Positions 20,999-32,980 of a DNA stretch of 64,000 nucleotides are shown one piece after another. Numbering within the stretch: the stretch's first letter is position 1; each line of letters starts with the position of its first letter. Both the position numbers and the translations under genes were made by a program. The notes under the pieces were generated by a model. It was not told the origin of the DNA, made no database searches, and saw only the letters and a list, made by a program, of their open reading frames with translations. The DNA is from Megalobrama amblycephala (lineage: Eukaryota > Chordata > Actinopteri > Cypriniformes > Xenocyprididae), in NCBI RefSeq assembly GCF_018812025.1, contig NC_063049.1, forward strand, positions 7,455,586 to 7,519,585. Direction: 5' to 3'.

Positions 20999-23680
20999 TA
21001 TAATCTTAAAGCAAACAAAAATATATTTCCAAACAATCTTTTTATTTTAAAAGTTTCTTCAGAAGAGCTTCAGACCACACTAGGTGTTCAATGCTGAAAT
21101 CTCTGCTGTTGTGGAAGTCTTTGAAGGGCATTTTAAACTGACAACTGTTTGCGCTGTAAAATCTCTGCTGTGTATAGAAACATAGAGATGCATGTATCGT
21201 TCTGCCCTGCTGCTTTATTTTTACGTATTTGCACTATATTAACATTCAACACACTGTATGCATTACATAAGTTCAATTACATCTGCATTATTACAGTCAT
21301 AAGTGTTTATATTACTCATGATTGGCCCATTTGTTTATTGTTTTTTTATTTTAAGATAGCAATATGCTAATGGAATAGACAAAACAAGTAAAACTTACAA
21401 TAGCATTTCTGCATAATTGTTGGGACAAGATTTGTATATTTTATTACTAAAATTATTTATCATTTGATGGATGATTTTTGTATGAAACACTCAAAATCAT
21501 TACATATTTTAGCATATTTGTGGGCATTTTTTTCCCCTTCTGAAATGAAAATGTGAGAGAAATTTTATACAATAAAACAATAAAAACATACCTTATTTAG
21601 AAAGCCAAAAGCATGCTTGGAGGATTGACCAAGAAATTATGTGCAAAACATGCTTAAGTTTCATTGTTGTCTGTTGTATGAATGATCATATTTGCCTTTA
21701 CCAGCAGAACAGAGTAATCCATAAGCAATAAAGAGCTGCATCATCTTTGACTTATAGGCTAAAGATTTAAATTTTTACAACACCAAACATTTTTCAACTG
21801 ATTGTAGGAAAATATCTACCTCACCGTGTGCTCTTTTTGCTTTGTTGCAGTGTGAGAAACAACTACAAACGATTCACTGTGTGTGTGAACTGTCCAAATG
21901 AATCAAACTGAGTCACAAAGCAGTTTACTTCCAAACCTGTTCGATCTATTAGTTCAAAAGAGGGATTCCTTTGTGAATATGGCAGCTGATGTGACATGAT
22001 TGCTGAAATATTATAATGGAAAAGTAACTCTTATGTCGATACGGTGATCTCTCAACCGACAAGAACTTATACTTCACTGGGGTATACTTCACTCTGCGTA
22101 AGTACAATAATGCAACCAAATGAAGTTAAACTAAAAAAGAACCGCAAGAACAGCAAATTATATTTTCAACATTGATATGTGGGCCCCATGTGGGTTATAT
22201 CCAGGCAACGTGGGTTCCATGGGCATGGACACGAGCAATTTATATGGGTCACGTATGCCCATATTGGATGATAATATGGGACCTTCACCTATGTGGGCAA
22301 AATAATTTCATGCTTAATACATCTTTATACATTTAAACTTTTGAAATCATTAGATTTGGTTGATAGTCGCTTTTACACAAAGAACAAATAATATCACAGA
22401 TATAGGATCTGATCAATATAACAACTTTTTAAAGTCATGAATTTCTATTGTGACATTTCATTTTGTTGAATGATCAATAATATGTTAACCTGCCTATGAA
22501 TTTATCAAAAATATTTTATTTCCAATGTGCATAGTTGGGAATGAAGGAAAATAACAAATGTCAGAAAATAAGTGGGTCTCATATGGGACCATAGACTGTA
22601 TGGGACCTACAAGTTCAATATGACCTAGTCACCACCTGACGATATTACGCTTGACAAAGTAGTCCTGCTTTGAATGTTTTTAATTACGATTTTCCCCCCA
22701 AATAATATCATATCATAGGCCTATGTCATATAATCTTTGCCGAAAATAAGCGGAAAAACATTATAACTATAAAGATTTTTAATAATTTAAACTGAATTCA
22801 TGCCCAGGCGCAAGGATACATTTTCTTTCAAAAGCAGAGCAGAGGCGCCGGCGCAGCAAGTCCCTCAGAATTGTTTCTGGAAATTTCGAGGTCGTGGAGG
22901 CAGGAAATAAGCAGGTAAAATTAATATTTTCTAAACATGTCTGTGTTTTCTGTGTTTTTAAGCATAGGGAACTTTGTTTTGGCAACTAAAATGACCTTTA
23001 AACTGTAAAATAAGTTTGTCTTTTTTGGCGCGTAACCCTAATACCAACGTTAGGCCTATTATGTTGGTGAGGCTTAAAATTGAGGTAATTTTTGTTGACA
23101 GTAAGGTGTAATTTTGTTTTACACGTCATTAATAAAGTTACATTCGCATTTTTATAGATTTACTGATGCTTTCACATGAGGTAAAACTGAATTTCCTCAG
23201 CAGCGATGAGTAACGTTACGTTAACACCGATTTATAGTAACCACTTTTTAATGGCATAATTCTGAATTATTAAGGTAAGTTATCCGACATAAGACGCGTC
23301 TCTAAAAGCTGAAAAATGCTGCTTTTGAAGGCAAGGGCTTAACGTTAACGTTACATATAAAGGTTGCCTTTAATTATTCAGCTAGGCAAGTCCCGTTGGG
23401 CATTAATAAATGTATAAAGTCTGCAATGAGGATGTCCTGACTTTAAGGCCGTTAAAAAGTTTATTTGGACCTGTTCACTTTGCAGTACGTTAGATGTATT
23501 TTTATGCGTTTTTGTTGCTTTTAGTTTTATAACCAATCGCACAACTTTACGAATGCCATGACCAATCAGAGATGTTTTTGATTACTCACCGCTGACTTTA
23601 CGTTTCGCACGTTTTGCTCTCTTGTAAACGATGCAAGTCCTTTCAGTCACTGTATACAGATTCAGTTATCAGAGATTCAG
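20999..23680 (+). other. cybrd1 3' region and intergenic DNA
   Basis: AATAAA signals at about 21572, 21581 and 21727 are candidates for cybrd1 polyadenylation. At about 22170-22620 are ATGTGGGCCCCATGTGGG and ATATGGGACC words of a common fish repeat. A 36-codon basic frame (22800-22910) followed by a GT donor-like site is discussed as a finding. No host gene was recognised. Confidence 0.5.
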
Positions 23681-24494
23681 AGGCTGAATTTAATGAATTT
23701 AAAAGTTTTTAATGCTCACCAAGTCTGCATTTATTTGATCAAATTTAAAAAAGAGTAAATGTTGTAAAATATTTTTATACTTTAAAGTCCCTGTAAAGTC
23801 ATTTTAAAGTATGTGTTTTGAGCTTTGCACACCACAGAAAAATGTGTTATTAACCACCCAGCCAAATCTGAATCATTAAAAAAATCTGCAAGTAAATGAA
23901 ATAAGTTATCAAAATCTCGAAAAAATAGGCAGCGCTCTCTGCTCCAATAGTATGTTCCTGCACAACCGGAGGCTGCAGTTTCAGGACCGCAGATCTAGGA
24001 CCGCACTTCTAGGACCCTAGTTTTTCGTGACAGCGCCACCTACCGTACTGGATGATATAGCGATGGCTGCAGTTTCAGGACCGCAGTTCTAGGGCCCTGT
24101 TGGTTTAGTTTGGTCATGTTTGTATATAGCATCAATATATTAATCTCAGTAGTATTTGTTTTTAAATGTGATTTTTGATTCAAAATGCAGCAGAGGTTAA
24201 TTACTAAGTGTGCTTTGAGTCACAATTTTAAATTTGAACATGAATTTACACAAAATATAAAAGAAAATTGTATATCAATTTTAAAACAATTGTAAAAAAT
24301 GGAGAACTTTAAAAGTCTTAGTCTCTTGAATTATACAGTATATTGATTAACCTCCTTAAAGTGAATTAGCTCATTATCAGGTAAGTTAAAGTTGGTATCA
24401 GCGTATGCAGTCACTAAAGTACAGCCGATATTTTAAAGGTTGAGAGGCAAGACAAGGCACAAGAATGATTCAAGAATGTTTGTTTGTTTATTTA

Positions 24495-24613
24495 TATTAT
24501 ATATATATATATATATATGTCATTTTTGTGATAACAGCACCAAAGCGAACCCCTTTTCCATCAGTTGCTGCATGGATAGAATGGCTGTAGGCTTCAACTC
24601 TAGAGAAAGATAG

Positions 24614-24644
<31 letters not shown>

Positions 24645-24645
24645 T
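24495..24645. repeat. AT and GA microsatellites
   Basis: A TA run at about 24496-24518 and a GA run at about 24608-24645, inside the nested element. A minus-strand frame over them (24497-24730) is low-complexity. Confidence 0.9.
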
Positions 24646-24958
24646 ATAAGAAACATTTGTTTAACATATTCAACTGGAATATATATGATTTAACACTTAT
24701 GCACTGTTGGAGTTTTAGAGAGAGAGCCAAACAGAATATTCATGTTACTGACATCAAATTAATGTAACCCACATCTGTGAATGGTATACCCTATAATGGT
24801 ATAACAAGAGCATTGAATAGATCATATATTTCAATTTGTAAATTATGTATACCCAAAATTTGAATTAGGTGTTTGGTTTTCAAAAACAAAACAGAGAGCT
24901 TTGATTCACTGCTCAAATGGAACTGATCATAAAATACATTCGGCTTTTAATGCACATT

Positions 24959-25174
24959 TTAACTCCAATTGCATTTCCTGAGGGAATGTATGAAAACTTT
25001 ACCTTCATGGATAACTGCATGATTGAAATGGCTCTCTAAATGGGTTCTGATCTTGCTCAACTTTGATGGGTGGAACAAAGCTGAACTACAGAACGGGCAG
25101 TGAAAGTCCTTGCAGCATGTGGTGCATCTCTTCAATTCGGGCAGGGATCTCCCTTTTTGGATTGTTATATGCAT
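24959..25174 (-). CDS. Short zinc-finger-like frame (transposon remnant)
   Basis: 71 codons. The core is CTTCCKDFHCPFCSSALFHP, then SKIRTHLESHFNHAV. The pairing CPFC...H(x3)H looks like a C2H2-type finger; the upstream CTTC adds two further cysteines. Such fingers are frequent as DNA-binding parts of fish DNA-transposon proteins. The frame lies inside the inverted-arm element and is probably one surviving exon. The remaining coding part is not seen. Start and splice limits are not settled, and function is inferred only. Confidence 0.45.
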   Translation of the reverse strand: MHITIQKGRSLPELKRCTTCCKDFHCPFCSSALFHPSKLSKIRTHLESHFNHAVIHEGKVFIHSLRKCNWS

Positions 25175-25752
25175 CTTGAAAAAGAGAGAGCCTACTTGTT
25201 AGAATATTTTAAGATCATGAAAATATCCCTAGTGCCTTTTTTAATTATCTGTCCTACAATGAGCCTAACCAAATCCATAAAATCACTTCATATTGGCCAT
25301 GCAGAACATGACAATAACTAACTCATGATAACAATGGACTGTATGTGGAGTAGGCCTGCAGATTAGGCCAAACGCCTTATTCATCATTGCAAAACAATGC
25401 CAAAACAACAGGCTAAAACACAGTGCAACTAGGCAGTTTAATTATGAAAGATATTTTATACTTAAATATGGTAAAACAACGAATATTAAGCCACTATTCA
25501 CACTAATACATTAAGCTGCAGGTAAATCTTACAAACCTTACATCAGCCATGCTCTTGTCATCTGATAAGTTTAATTAATGTGCTGGCTAGATTCACTTAT
25601 ATTTCACTTGAAATCATGGCCACGAACTAACATCGTAGTAATTAATAAAACTATCTCACAAATTCTTAATTAGGTGGGAATTAATTATTAATTCATAGTT
25701 AGAAGTTCTTAATATGTAAACTTCACACCGTTTAAACGTTATAAAATAAAAC

Positions 25753-27207
25753 TAGGGCTGCACGATTTGGGGAAAATGTCATATTGCGATTATTGAGGTC
25801 AATATTGTGATTGCGATTTGCGATAGCGATATAATAAACAAATAGTATCATGAGTCATCTTGCTTGGTTCTCAATGAAAATACACACACAGATTACTGAT
25901 AATGCTGAAATGTATTTCTCAACTCAAACTAGCAACAACAGCAAACAAATGCACAGCGTTTTCAAATTAAAATATTTTTATGAAATTAAATAACATCTTT
26001 GCATTACTGCAAACTTGTTATAATCCCATTTAAGATATTTGTTTCTTTACTAATCTGTAGTGGTTCAACGGATCACAAAACTCATGGTTCGGATCACATC
26101 AAGGTTATGACGTCACAGATAGGATCATTTTTCGGATCAGCACAAAAAATTTTTTTTAAAATTGGATGGGGGTAACTTAACTTTGCATTTATTACTTAGC
26201 CCACTTAAACTATTCTGATACCATAGCATAAACTGCTAGCCTAAATAATACATTATTAAAGGCAAGTGAACAGACTGTAAAAAGAACAAATACTGTACAC
26301 CAATTACAACAAGCATAGATAAATACTACATAAAGTTACAAATAAAGTATAAGGTCTAACTGTAGTATTAATTTTCATGCACAGAAATGTAATAATTAAA
26401 TGTAAAATGACACTTCATTGTATAAATTTAATATAGATTAATCTTTGTTAAAGCTGTGTTTTGTTGTTTGATTTACATGACAGACAACAGCAGGTATTTA
26501 TAGGTTGCTGTCACTTTAAGAGTAAGACATGCACGCACACATCAGATAGATACACATCCGAATTCTCACCTCGTGCAATTAAGACATAACTGAATGTGTT
26601 TACATGAATACTTGCTGAGAGGGGTATTTTGACTGACATAATGCGTGTATGTGACCATCCAAGTGCACTGAGGACGCGAAAGAGAAATCAATTTGGAGTT
26701 CGCGAGCTATAACGGGCCTCTCTCTCTCTCTGTGCGCGCGCGAGCCTTGTATGTATGTGCGTCATGTACGCACCTATAACAGCGCTGTGTGCGATACCGA
26801 ATTAAATCCTCTTTCCTCTTCAACCACTACTAATCTGGGTTTATAATCTTATAGCCAAAATATCGCCTTATAACAGAGGTAGCGTTTTTTTCTTGCCACC
26901 AGTTCAGTGACCGTTTGCTCCACATCCATCTTTACCCGTTCTCTGCGCTGCACACCGGAAAAGTCATGACCACGCGCGCCACACATGCCACTGCCTAAAC
27001 TGAAACTGACTAGTCTTCTTTTTATTAGCGGTGTATAAAATGGGCAAACAGCTCTCAGATAATGGGTTGTTGTGTCCACACATGTATTTTTTTTTTTATT
27101 TATTAACTTATTATTTTATTTCGTAAAATCGCAGCATTTTGCGTCATATAATCGCACAAGCTTGACATCGCGATTGCGATTGCGATATGATTAATCGTGC
27201 AGCTCTA
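25753..27207 (-). mobile_element. hAT deletion derivative, copy 1
   Basis: Ends TAGGGCTGCACGATTTGGGG and TAATCGTGCAGCTCTA are inverted repeats, and a perfect 8-bp duplication AATAAAAC flanks it (25745-25752, 27208-27215). Subterminal GCGATTGCGATA words repeat near both ends. On the minus strand at about 26930-26850 it reads MDVEQTVTELVARKKRY, like the first residues of fish ZBED/hAT transposases, which suggests an internally deleted autonomous copy. Oriented by that frame it is on the minus strand. A second copy in the opposite orientation lies at 59888-61317. Confidence 0.85.
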
Positions 27208-27599
27208 AATAAAACTTAATTAAATATCGGTACTCACCGTCTGATTGCTGTCCACGTTGTCCATCTTTAATTAGTGTTGATCCAGTACGGTAGGTGGCGC
27301 TGTCACGAAAAACTAGGGTCCTAGAACTGCGGTCCTAGAACTGCGGTCCTGAAACTGCAGCCTCCGGTTGTGCAGGAATACCCTTCTCCTCTGCTCTCAA
27401 ACGCTGGGGGCGTGTCCGCTGTCGGCGCTGAAACCACACCCACTCGCGAGAGCTGCAGCCTCAACTTACTTGTCTAATGAGTCAAACATACTGATGCATA
27501 TAAACAAAAGAATCATGTTACAGGGTTGCACATTTTAGTAGAGTTACTGTGGACTACCTTCTAATTATAACATAAGCACACACGACAACTTACACTCAT

Positions 27600-27765
27600 T
27601 GGGCACGTACTGCCGGACTGTTGTCGAGTCGACAAATGACGGTGCCGCGAGACGGGAGGATGAAGGCCGGGACGGGAGAGACTCTGTCCGGCCCCATATA
27701 TCATCGGTTATGGTCGGGACGGTAAGACGGCCGAGGCGGGAGGGGGGGACGAGGTCTGTTCAGTC
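27600..27765 (+). other. GC-rich, CpG-rich patch
   Basis: Unusually GC-rich for the window, with GGGACGGGAG, GGCCGGGACGGG and GGCGGGAGGGGGGGAC G-runs. It is inside the TTAA element and may be its internal promoter; no host gene starts there that I could recognise. The 65-codon frame across it looks non-coding. Confidence 0.4.
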
Positions 27766-28489
27766 ACATTCACCAAAAACAGCGGATTATCTGTGAATCC
27801 CAGCTGTCTGATAAAAGTTTGTAAAATTGTCCGGTGTAGAACGATCACTTTAGAATCCTTCATATCATCGTTTTAGGAAATTTAAATAAGGTGACCGAGC
27901 ATATTGTATATTTTAACAACCATGTAATATGCATTTGCGTGACGAAGGCATTACTAGCTAAATGTACAAAGGGCTGTATGACTGTAATGACACTCGAGAT
28001 TGAGCGAGTGAACCGCTGTAGAGTTCGAGGCGGCGCCACACTCGATGCGTCATCGACAGTTATATAGTGTTAGGGGAGGGGCTATGCTCGGGGGACGATG
28101 TGCGTCATTAGACCCCCGTTTTAGCTCCGCCCAAAAAAATCCTGAGCAGAGACTTGGTGAAAAACTGTTTAACGCTCTAACTTCACAATTAAGCATTACT
28201 CAATTCACAGACTTTGTAATGTGTTTCAGCAATACATTTGTAACATTTATAAAGTGTTTAGAAAGAATTCTCAGAATTGACTTTACAGGGACTTTAACTG
28301 TTTTCTGTTTGAATGTGTTTTATCAATTACTGTGATGCAAAGCAGCCTTTTCAGCAGCCACAACAATATGAAGCAGCAGAACTGTTTTCATCATTGATGA
28401 TAATCAGAATTACTGAGCAGCAAATCAGCATATTAGAATGATTTCTGAAGTATTATGTGACATTGAAGACTGGAGTAAGGATTTTTTTT

Positions 28490-29786
28490 TTTACAACATA
28501 TTCCTTCCATTGTATTGAACTGAATCCAAAACGGACGATGATGGGCACTGACACATTACGCAAAAACGTCAAAAAAATAAATAAATAAATAAAATATTTG
28601 AAGATATTTGGTTTCAAAATACTATCATTAGTTTTATCCTGCTAATTATTATTTTATACCCATAAAAATAATTAGTAACTGCCAGATAACGATCACCTAC
28701 TTTTTCCCAACCTGGTTAACATTAGGTGTGTTATCTTAACTAATAACATTTATTAATTAACTTATAATGCCCACAATTAACGTTACTGAAAAAAGCTCAG
28801 TGATCCGTCAGATCCTGTAGGTCGGTTAGTACAGTTTACTGCTGAGCAACTCCTTTTGTCGATGTGAAATAACACAGAAATCGAAAATTAATAGTTATAT
28901 ATCTTCAATCTCCCCTCAAAGCTCCGACAGTCCTCAGACAAGCTGTCAATCAACTGTGAATTATGACGACACACCCCGTTTCTATAGCACCAAATTACTA
29001 GCTAAAATCAAACTCATCACAAAAACAAACAAGTGAATATGTAACAGCGTGATAACAACTACCTCAAATGACCAAAACCATCTTTCAGAAAATTTTATTT
29101 GAAGCATAATTTATTTTTATGTTTTGACTTAAGTCTCATTCGTCTGCATTGAGAGGGCGGGGTTTATGACCTGTACTGCATACAGCCACCAGGGGGCGAT
29201 CAAAGAGCCCGCAGCTTCACTTTTCAGGATGTATGAGGCACACCCGGTGTCAACCAGGGGCGTTTCCTCCGAGGAGTCAAGGGAGGCAGTGCCTCCTCAA
29301 AAAAGAAAATAATAAAATGAGAAAATAATCTATATTACATATAAAACAACACAAATATTTCAAATTATGACATTAAAAAGAGTATTTTTTTCAAGGGTCA
29401 TGAAACCCCCTGCTTCAGCAGCAGTCAGTTCTCACCACAGTTTTGAAAAATGCTACAGAAGTGGGCTTGGTTAAGCTGCAGAGTGGAGGGAGATGAGGGG
29501 AGAATGACGACACGGCAACGGCTTCTGATTCAGAGTTTTATTTTGTTCTCATTAAAAGCATCAAAGCTTTATTATAAGCGTTATTATAAAGCGTTATTAT
29601 AAGCCATTTGACCGGTTAAAGAGCCATAAAGACCGCTTACACTCATAGTGTGGATGAATCGCGCTTGTGTCGGAGACACAGATATTGAAGAGAACTTGTG
29701 CAACGCAGAAACTCTTACAAAGCAAAAACAAACACTTGTTTTTGATCCATTAATGCATCTCTACCTTACTGTATGCAATCTCACTA
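28490..29786. other. Repeat-derived intergenic DNA
   Basis: AT-rich DNA with an AAAT run (28575-28595). A CAGCCACCAGGGGGCGATCA-type fish repeat lies at about 29150-29240, and a GGAGGCAGTGCCTCCTC palindrome at 29282-29298. No gene was seen. Confidence 0.5.
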
Positions 29787-31295
29787 CAGTGTTTCCCACA
29801 GGATTTTATGAGACTGTGGTGGGTGTACATCGGTTCCTCTAGGGGGGTCCGGGGGCATGCCCCCCCGTAGGAAAATTTTGTACATTTTAAATTTAAATGC
29901 ATAAATCTGAGGCATTCTGAGAGCAAAATTAAGTGACTAGATCAATGAAGAAATTTGTTCTCTTGTAAACAATTTTGTGCTCTAAAAGTCATTTATTTAT
30001 TGGTGATGGTAGGGCACATTAGTCACGTACACAACATATAGTAGGCTACATTTAAACCATTAAACCATTTAAACCATTAAAAATATGTAGCAAAAGAGGT
30101 TACCTTTGTTGAATTCATTTATTAGTGGGAGCCTGTATCTGTATTTGTGGAACTAATGGTCACTCTTTGATTTGTTAACCAATCCAGAATGCAAATGAAA
30201 AATAACAAATAAATAAAAATGCATAATCATAAGCTGACCAATAAATAAGTAAACTAGGTGAGTATATAATTCAGCAGCAAAAAGTATTCAAGCCTAATTC
30301 TTGGGAAGAAAAAAAAAAAAAACTTAGCACAGTAATTTTATAAATCCAAATGTTAATAAAAAAAATTTAAAATTACTATTTGTATTCTTATGAAATGAAA
30401 AAAAAAAAAAAAACGATTTATATTAGATTTATATGTAAATAATTATATGTATTTATATAAATTTAATCTATTGTGCAGCTTTTTAATGGGGCAACAAGAT
30501 ATGATAGATACGACAGAACAAAATAGGCTATTACTAATCTTTCAGTGTGCAAAACCATGATAATATGAAATGCTTCAAAACAGCTGCAAAAAAACGCTAA
30601 TGCGCATCCCGAGTGCAGAATGATGAGCTTGAAGCAATATCGAGTCAGAGCACGCAGTTTCATTGCGCATTGAAAAGTTCACGGTATATGTATATCTGCA
30701 TCTAACAGTTTATTAATCATATGTTTCTTCTCACTTTTAAATTTCAGTTATTGTGCGTGTGACGCCAATTCATAGTCCTTGTGTTGTGCGATCTAACAGA
30801 CACCCTGTAGCCAATATGATGACATCGTTCAGAAACAGCAATAAACTCCAGCAAGATAAAGTTATTTTATGCAAATCCACAGCCCTTTATCTACATCTAC
30901 AAGTATTATAATGGGAATATATCATATTGGAGAGTTTTACCGTGCTGACTGTCGTTACCGATGCGCTGTTTGAGTGCTGAACAGAGAACGATTGACAGCT
31001 GCTGCGGAGGGAAGACGAGTTTCTGACCGTGATCTTATTGATGTAACGTTACATATCCTTCTGTCCCTCACATGAAGCTATGGCTTCAGATGACTTTGAA
31101 TATAGTGCACGAAAAATTGGTGCTATTCTACTTATTTTGCTCTATGACTCCCACTTTTGACATATAAAAGAGCGCAATTATCAGACGGTAATTTAAATAT
31201 CGTGACAAACATAATTTCCGTTTCATTTTGAGACTGGCGGGACAAATTAGACTGTGGCGGGCCGCCACAGTCTAGTCAATGTATGGGAAACACTG
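29787..31295. mobile_element. CAGTGTTTCCC-type DNA transposon
   Basis: Starts CAGTGTTTCCCACAGGATTT and ends ATGTATGGGAAACACTG. CACTA is directly repeated on both sides (29782-29786, 31296-31300), although hAT elements usually give 8 bp. The GGGGGGTCCGGGGGCATGCC patch near the left and GTGGCGGGCCGCCACAG near the right are typical of a fish hAT-like family. No transposase frame was recognised. Confidence 0.6.
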
Positions 31296-31300
31296 CACTA

Positions 31301-32972
31301 TTTGATGCACCCGTCAGAGGATGAATAAGGCCGCAGTCCACCTTTCTCCCGTTCTCGTGGAGATCTCGAGAAAAATGTTTGCTGCACACAAACAGTTTCG
31401 ATGTGTCGGTAGTTGTTGCGGGGAAAGCCATGCAACACACCCAAACTTGTATACCCCGAAAACAAACACTTGCGACCCATGAACGCTTCTCATCTACTGC
31501 GCGATCTAGCAGTTTGACGTCTGTTTAGCGATTTTTGTACAGTTATTAATCAATTTATGGGTGGGGCATATGAATATAATAAGTCATAAAGCTTTGTGAC
31601 TAATTATATGCACATACCGATTAACATTAATTAAACATATATTGTGAATTAATTACAACGAATTATAATCAATGACATATATGATTAGTTCTGTTTAATA
31701 ATTATTTAGAGAAACTATTAGTTTGTCCAGCAAACAGTAAGCTCCTAACAGAATATCATCAAAATGAAGGTTTCTTTCTCTGGCCACGAGAAAGACTTCC
31801 TCTCCTAGCATCCAAACGTAAAGCAAGGATAGGATCGAAACGTTAAAGTGACCTGGTTTTTGTTGAATGAGCAAAAGAACAATCGAGCATGAATAACGTG
31901 TTTAATATATGCAAACTACTAATACAGAGGTTATGCGTCTAAATATATATACAAGAATATACACATATATACAAGAGCGAAAGTAGAGACAGGAAAGGAG
32001 AGTTGATCAAAGAATGGCAAATTACGACAGTTAACCCTTTTGAGAGCCAGCACAGAAATCAGTTTTGACAAATTTCAGAGAAATGAATACTTGCATATGG
32101 TTCAAGTCGATGTGCAGCAGAGTTTCAGTGCGCTTGGCTTGGTTGGTCCTTTCCGAGAGGATTTCTCCGGCGGGGTTTTCAAACGAGGTTTAACTGACGC
32201 GTAAAATTACAGAGAAGGAAGAAGAGAGAGAGTCCAAGGAGATGGTCGTCCTGGAAGGAGCTGAGCGCGTGATGACAGCGCTGTCACCTGAGGCAGTTCA
32301 GGGGCAGTCGAGAGACAATCGGGAGACAAAGGAAAATTGCGTGTCGTTGCTTTTATGGAAAACCAAGCTAACACACCTCCTGAGCTGGAACGGCCAATAG
32401 ATGCGTAGCACTATTTGGCGGGCAAAGTTTCTTTGGCCCTGTCCCAAATGGCACACTCCGGACTTGTGGACTTCCTCAGAGTCCACACTTTGGTGATGTC
32501 ATGTAGTGCGGACCTATAGGGCCCTTGGCGCGAGTCCACGAGGGCGCATTGAGAGGTATTTTTGGGACAGACTCGATCGTCACGCCGGAAATAACGGTCT
32601 GGTTGTTTTTTGACAGGAGCTGCAGGTTCGGGGATAATATTTAGCATAGAGAACAGGTTTCTTTTCTTTTGCAAAATATTATCTCCATGTCAACTACACA
32701 GCCTGCTTTTACTTATGCCACCTGGGCATTAGACCATATATACATGCTTATTTAAATAATGTATACAGTTGTAATAATACATAATGTTCCATTTGAACTA
32801 AGATTACAATTTTAACACATAATAAACATGTGCGTGAGTTTTAGATGAATTTACAGGTTTAAATATAAATACTAGGTTTACATATGACTCAGTAAAGCCC
32901 TGACATTCGGTTCTATTTATTTAATGAATCATAATGCGATTGTATTATTCAACGCGCTATTATTATGTTTGA
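31301..32972. other. Intergenic DNA, repeat fragments
   Basis: Nothing gene-like was recognised. The stretch GGCCCTGTCCCAAATGGCAC (from about 32433) and related AATGGGACGGCCTACGGACT (about 34440) may be the two ends of an older element into which the 32981-34141 hAT inserted. Short frames here have no recognisable domains. Confidence 0.45.
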
Positions 32973-32980
32973 GATGTCAA

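Larger units (their letters stand above)
23958..27380. mobile_element. Element with about 100-bp inverted arms and zinc-finger frame
   Basis: Arms of about 105 bp are reverse complements. The left, from 23958, has TTCCTGCACAACCGGAGGCT, repeated CAGTTTCAGGACCGCAG / TTCTAGGACC and GACAGCGCCACCTACCGTAC. The right mirrors this from CCAGTACGGTAGGTGGCGCT (about 27280) to CCTCCGGTTGTGCAGGAA. The 3.2-kb interior holds a zinc-finger-like minus-strand frame (24959-25174) and a 1455-bp hAT insertion, so the element was about 2 kb before that insertion. No matching target duplication was resolved. Confidence 0.6.
23787..28297. mobile_element. TTAA-flanked DNA element, 4.5 kb with nested insertions
   Basis: The left start TTTAAAGTCCCTGTAAAGTC mirrors the right end GACTTTACAGGGACTTTAA. 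TTAA borders both sides, suggesting a Kolobok- or piggyBac-like element. Conserved pieces near the ends (AGCGCTCTCTGCTC, GGGGGCGTGTCCGCTG, CTCGCGAGAGCTGC) belong to it. It is interrupted by the 23958-27380 element, which is itself interrupted by a hAT. A GC-rich stretch (27600-27760) lies inside. Confidence 0.6.
23690..28490. repeat. Cyprinid repeat split by a TTAA element
   Basis: The left part AGTTTTTAATGCTCACCAAG...TGCATTTATTTGATCAAA ends at about 23780. The right part, ACTGTTTTCTGTTTGAATGT...TGTGATGCAAAGCAGC...TTAGAATGATTTCTGAAGTA, resumes at about 28300. Together they resemble one widespread cyprinid repeat (recognised by eye), split by a 4.5-kb insertion. Confidence 0.6.

Noticed and set aside
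29282..29298. GGAGGCAGTGCCTCCTC palindrome as a terminator or operator
   Set aside because: A short palindrome in repeat-derived vertebrate DNA; no reason to assign a regulatory role.
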